Assembly: GCA_026874595.1 (NCBI GenBank)
Contig: CM049314.1
Coordinates: 1,201,318-1,265,317, forward strand
Direction: 5' to 3'
DNA: 64,000 nt
DNA from: Sipunculus nudus
Lineage: Eukaryota; Annelida; Sipuncula; Golfingiida; Sipunculidae
Shown here: piece by piece, positions 61,591 through 64,000 of the stretch
Numbering within the stretch: position 1 is the stretch's first letter
Layout: every line of letters starts with the position of its first letter
Notes under the pieces: model-generated
The model's database searches: none
Seen by the model: the letters and a program-made list of their open reading frames with translations, nothing else
What the model was told of the DNA's origin: nothing
Program-made: the position numbers and the translations under genes

Positions 61591-64000
61591 GGCTGGATTA
61601 CCTAATGAACCCATGCTACTGTTGTAACAGTGTAGTACAACACACGAAGGCTGGATTACCGAATGAACCCGTGCTACTGATGTAACAATGTAGTAAAGCA
61701 CATGAAGGCTGGATTACCGAATGAACCCATGCTACTGATGTAACAATGTAGTAAAGCACATGAAGGCTGGATTACCGAATGAACCTATGCTACTATTGTA
61801 ACAATGTAGTAAAGCACATGAAGGCTGGATTACCGAATGAACCCTTGCTACTGATGTAACAATGTAGTAAAGCACATGAAGGCTGGATTACCGAATGAAC
61901 CCATGCTACTGATGTAACAATGTGGTAAAGCACATGAAGGCTGGATTACCGAATGACCCTATGCTACTGATGTAACAATGTAGTAAAGCACATGAAGGCT
62001 GGATTACCAAATGAACCCATGCTACTGATGTCACAATGTAGTAAAGCACATGAAGGCTGGATTACCGAATGAACCTATGCTACTGATGTAACAATGCAGT
62101 AAAGCACATGAAGGCTGGATTACCGAATGAACCCATGTTACTGATGTAACAATGTAGTAAAGCACATGAAGGCTGGATTACCGAATGACCCTATGCTACT
62201 GATGTAACAATGTAGTAAAGCACATGAAGGCTGGATTACCGAATGAACCCATGCTACTGATGTAACAATGTAGTAAAGCACATGAAGGCTGGATTACCTA
62301 ATGAAAACCATGCTACTGATGTAACAATGTAGTAAAGCACATGAAGGCTGGATTACCGAATGACCCTATGCTACTGATGTAACAATGTAGTAAAGCACAG
62401 GAAGGCTGGATTACCGAATGACCCTATGCTACTGATGTAACAATGTAGTAAAGCACATGAAGGCTGGATTACCGAATGACCCTATGCTACTGATGTAACA
62501 ATGTAGTAAAGCACATGAAGGCTGGATTACCGAATGACCCTATGCTACTGATGTAACAATGTAGTAAAGCACATGAAGGCTGGATTACCGAATGACCCTA
62601 TGCTACTGATGTAACAATGTAGTAAAGCACATGAAGGCTGGATTACCGAATGACCCTATGCTACTGATGTAACAATGTAGTAAAGCACATGAAGGCTGGA
62701 CTACCGAATGAACCCATGCTACTGATGTAACAATGTAGTAAAGCACATGAAGGCTGGATTACCGAATGACCCTATGCTACTGATGTAACAATGTAGTAAA
62801 GCACATGAAGGCTGGATTACCGAATGACCCTATGCTACTGATGTAACAATGTAGTAAAGGACATGAAGGCTGGACTACCGAATGAACCCATGCTACTGAT
62901 GTAACAATGTTGTAAAGCACATGAAGGCTGGATTACCGAATGACCCTATGCTACTGATGTAACAATGTAGTAAAGCACATGAAGGCTGGATTACCGAATG
63001 ACCCTATGCTACTGATTTAACAATGTAGTAAAGCACATGAAGGCTGGATTACCGAATGAACCCATGCTACTGATGTAACAATGTAGTAAAGCACATGAAG
63101 GCTGGATTACCGAATGACCCTATGCTACTGATGTAACAATGTAGTAAAGCACATGAAGGCTGGATTACCGAATGAACCCATGCTACTGATGTAACAATGT
63201 AGTAAAGCACATGAAGGCTCGATTACCGAATGACCCTATGCTACTGATGTAACAATGCAGTAAAGCACATGAAGGCTGGAATACCGAATGACCCTATGCT
63301 ACTGATGTAACAATGTAGTAAAGCACATGAAGGCTGGATTACCGAATGACCCTATGCTACTGGTGTAACAGTGTAGTACAACACACGAAGGCTGGATTAC
63401 CTAATGAACCCATGGTACTGGTGTAACAGTGTAGTACAACACACGAAGGCTGGATTACCGAATAACCCATGCTACTGGTGTAACAGTGTAGTACAACACA
63501 CGAAGGCTGGATTACCTAATGAACCAATGCTACTGTTGTAACAGTGTAGTACAACACACGAAGGCTGGATTACCGAATAACCCATGCTACTGGTGTAACA
63601 GTGTAGTACAACACACGAAGGCTGGATTACCTAATGAACCCATGCTACTGGTGTAACAGTGTAGTACAACACACGAAGGCTGGATTACCTAATGAACCCA
63701 TGCTACTGGTGTAACAGTGTAGTACAACACACGAAGGCTGGATTACCGAATAACCCATGCTGCTGGTGTAACGATGTTGTACAACACATGAAGGCTAGAT
63801 TACCGAATGACACTATGCTACTGGTGTGACACTGTCGTACAACAAACTAAGGTTGGATTACCTAATGAACCCATGCTACTTTTGTAACAACGTAGTACAG
63901 GACAAGAAAGCTGGATCACCCGTATGAACTTATGCTACTGGTGTGACACTGAAGTACAAAACAATAAGGCTGGCCTACCTAATAACCCTAGTCTACTGGC

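Larger units (their letters stand above)
55372..64000. repeat. 58-bp satellite array, right part (about 149 monomers)
   Basis: Continues the same array in phase after the element. It is mostly the TAAAGCACATG subfamily, with TACAACACACG blocks near 58550-58770, 60350-60560, 61625-61660 and 63360-63780. Monomers become more diverged in the last ~250 bp, perhaps near the array edge. It continues to the window end and no gene is visible. Confidence 0.97.

Noticed and set aside
1-64000. tRNA, rRNA, telomeric repeat or bacterial-type operon signals
   Set aside because: None was seen on reading both strands. The only tRNA-related sequence is the 18-nt retrotransposon primer site.

Overview
This is repeat-dominated eukaryotic (metazoan) DNA with no prokaryotic features and no host protein gene that I can recognise. 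The retrotransposon type (a Gmr1-like Ty3/Gypsy element), long minisatellite and satellite arrays, and modules rich in TGTCTGTCCGTCTG and AGGTCAAGGTCA strings suggest a marine invertebrate. A mollusc, perhaps a bivalve, is my best guess, but it rests on general resemblance and is tentative.

Layout. (1) Positions 1-30036 are a nested complex repeat. It has ~330-bp monomers that each carry a CTCF-like motif, ~450-600-bp linker modules that carry AGGTCA strings and a hairpin, and a ~2.1-kb AT-rich low-copy insert. All of this has been reshuffled by duplication. A ~7.98-kb block at 1-7980 recurs almost unchanged at 18567-26541, a 5.08-kb block repeats in tandem (9566-14642, then 14643-18566), and a 1,116-bp unit inside it is itself duplicated. 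The region ends in a ~148-bp tandem array (28271-29850). (2) 30037-30732 is a 43-bp minisatellite of about 16 copies that is open in all three forward frames. (3) 30733-32738 is low-copy sequence with microsatellites. (4) 32739-48670 and 55372-64000 are one 58-bp satellite array with higher-order repeats. (5) The array is split at 48671-55367 by a young 6.7-kb LTR retrotransposon on the minus strand.

The retrotransposon is the only convincing protein-coding unit. It has 730-bp LTRs that look identical, a 4-bp target duplication, a primer site, a polypurine tract, and one long gag-pol frame. Its domain order is gag - zinc knuckle - protease - integrase - reverse transcriptase - RNase H. The integrase lies upstream of the RT, as in Ty1/copia, but the domains are Ty3/Gypsy-like, which defines the Gmr1 group. 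The capsid contains a segment resembling the vertebrate SCAN domain. One in-frame TAA interrupts the RT, so this copy is probably non-autonomous now despite its youth.

All other open frames appear to be by-products of low-complexity repeats. Comparisons were made by eye, so boundaries of repeat blocks are approximate to a few tens of bases except where motif coordinates are given.
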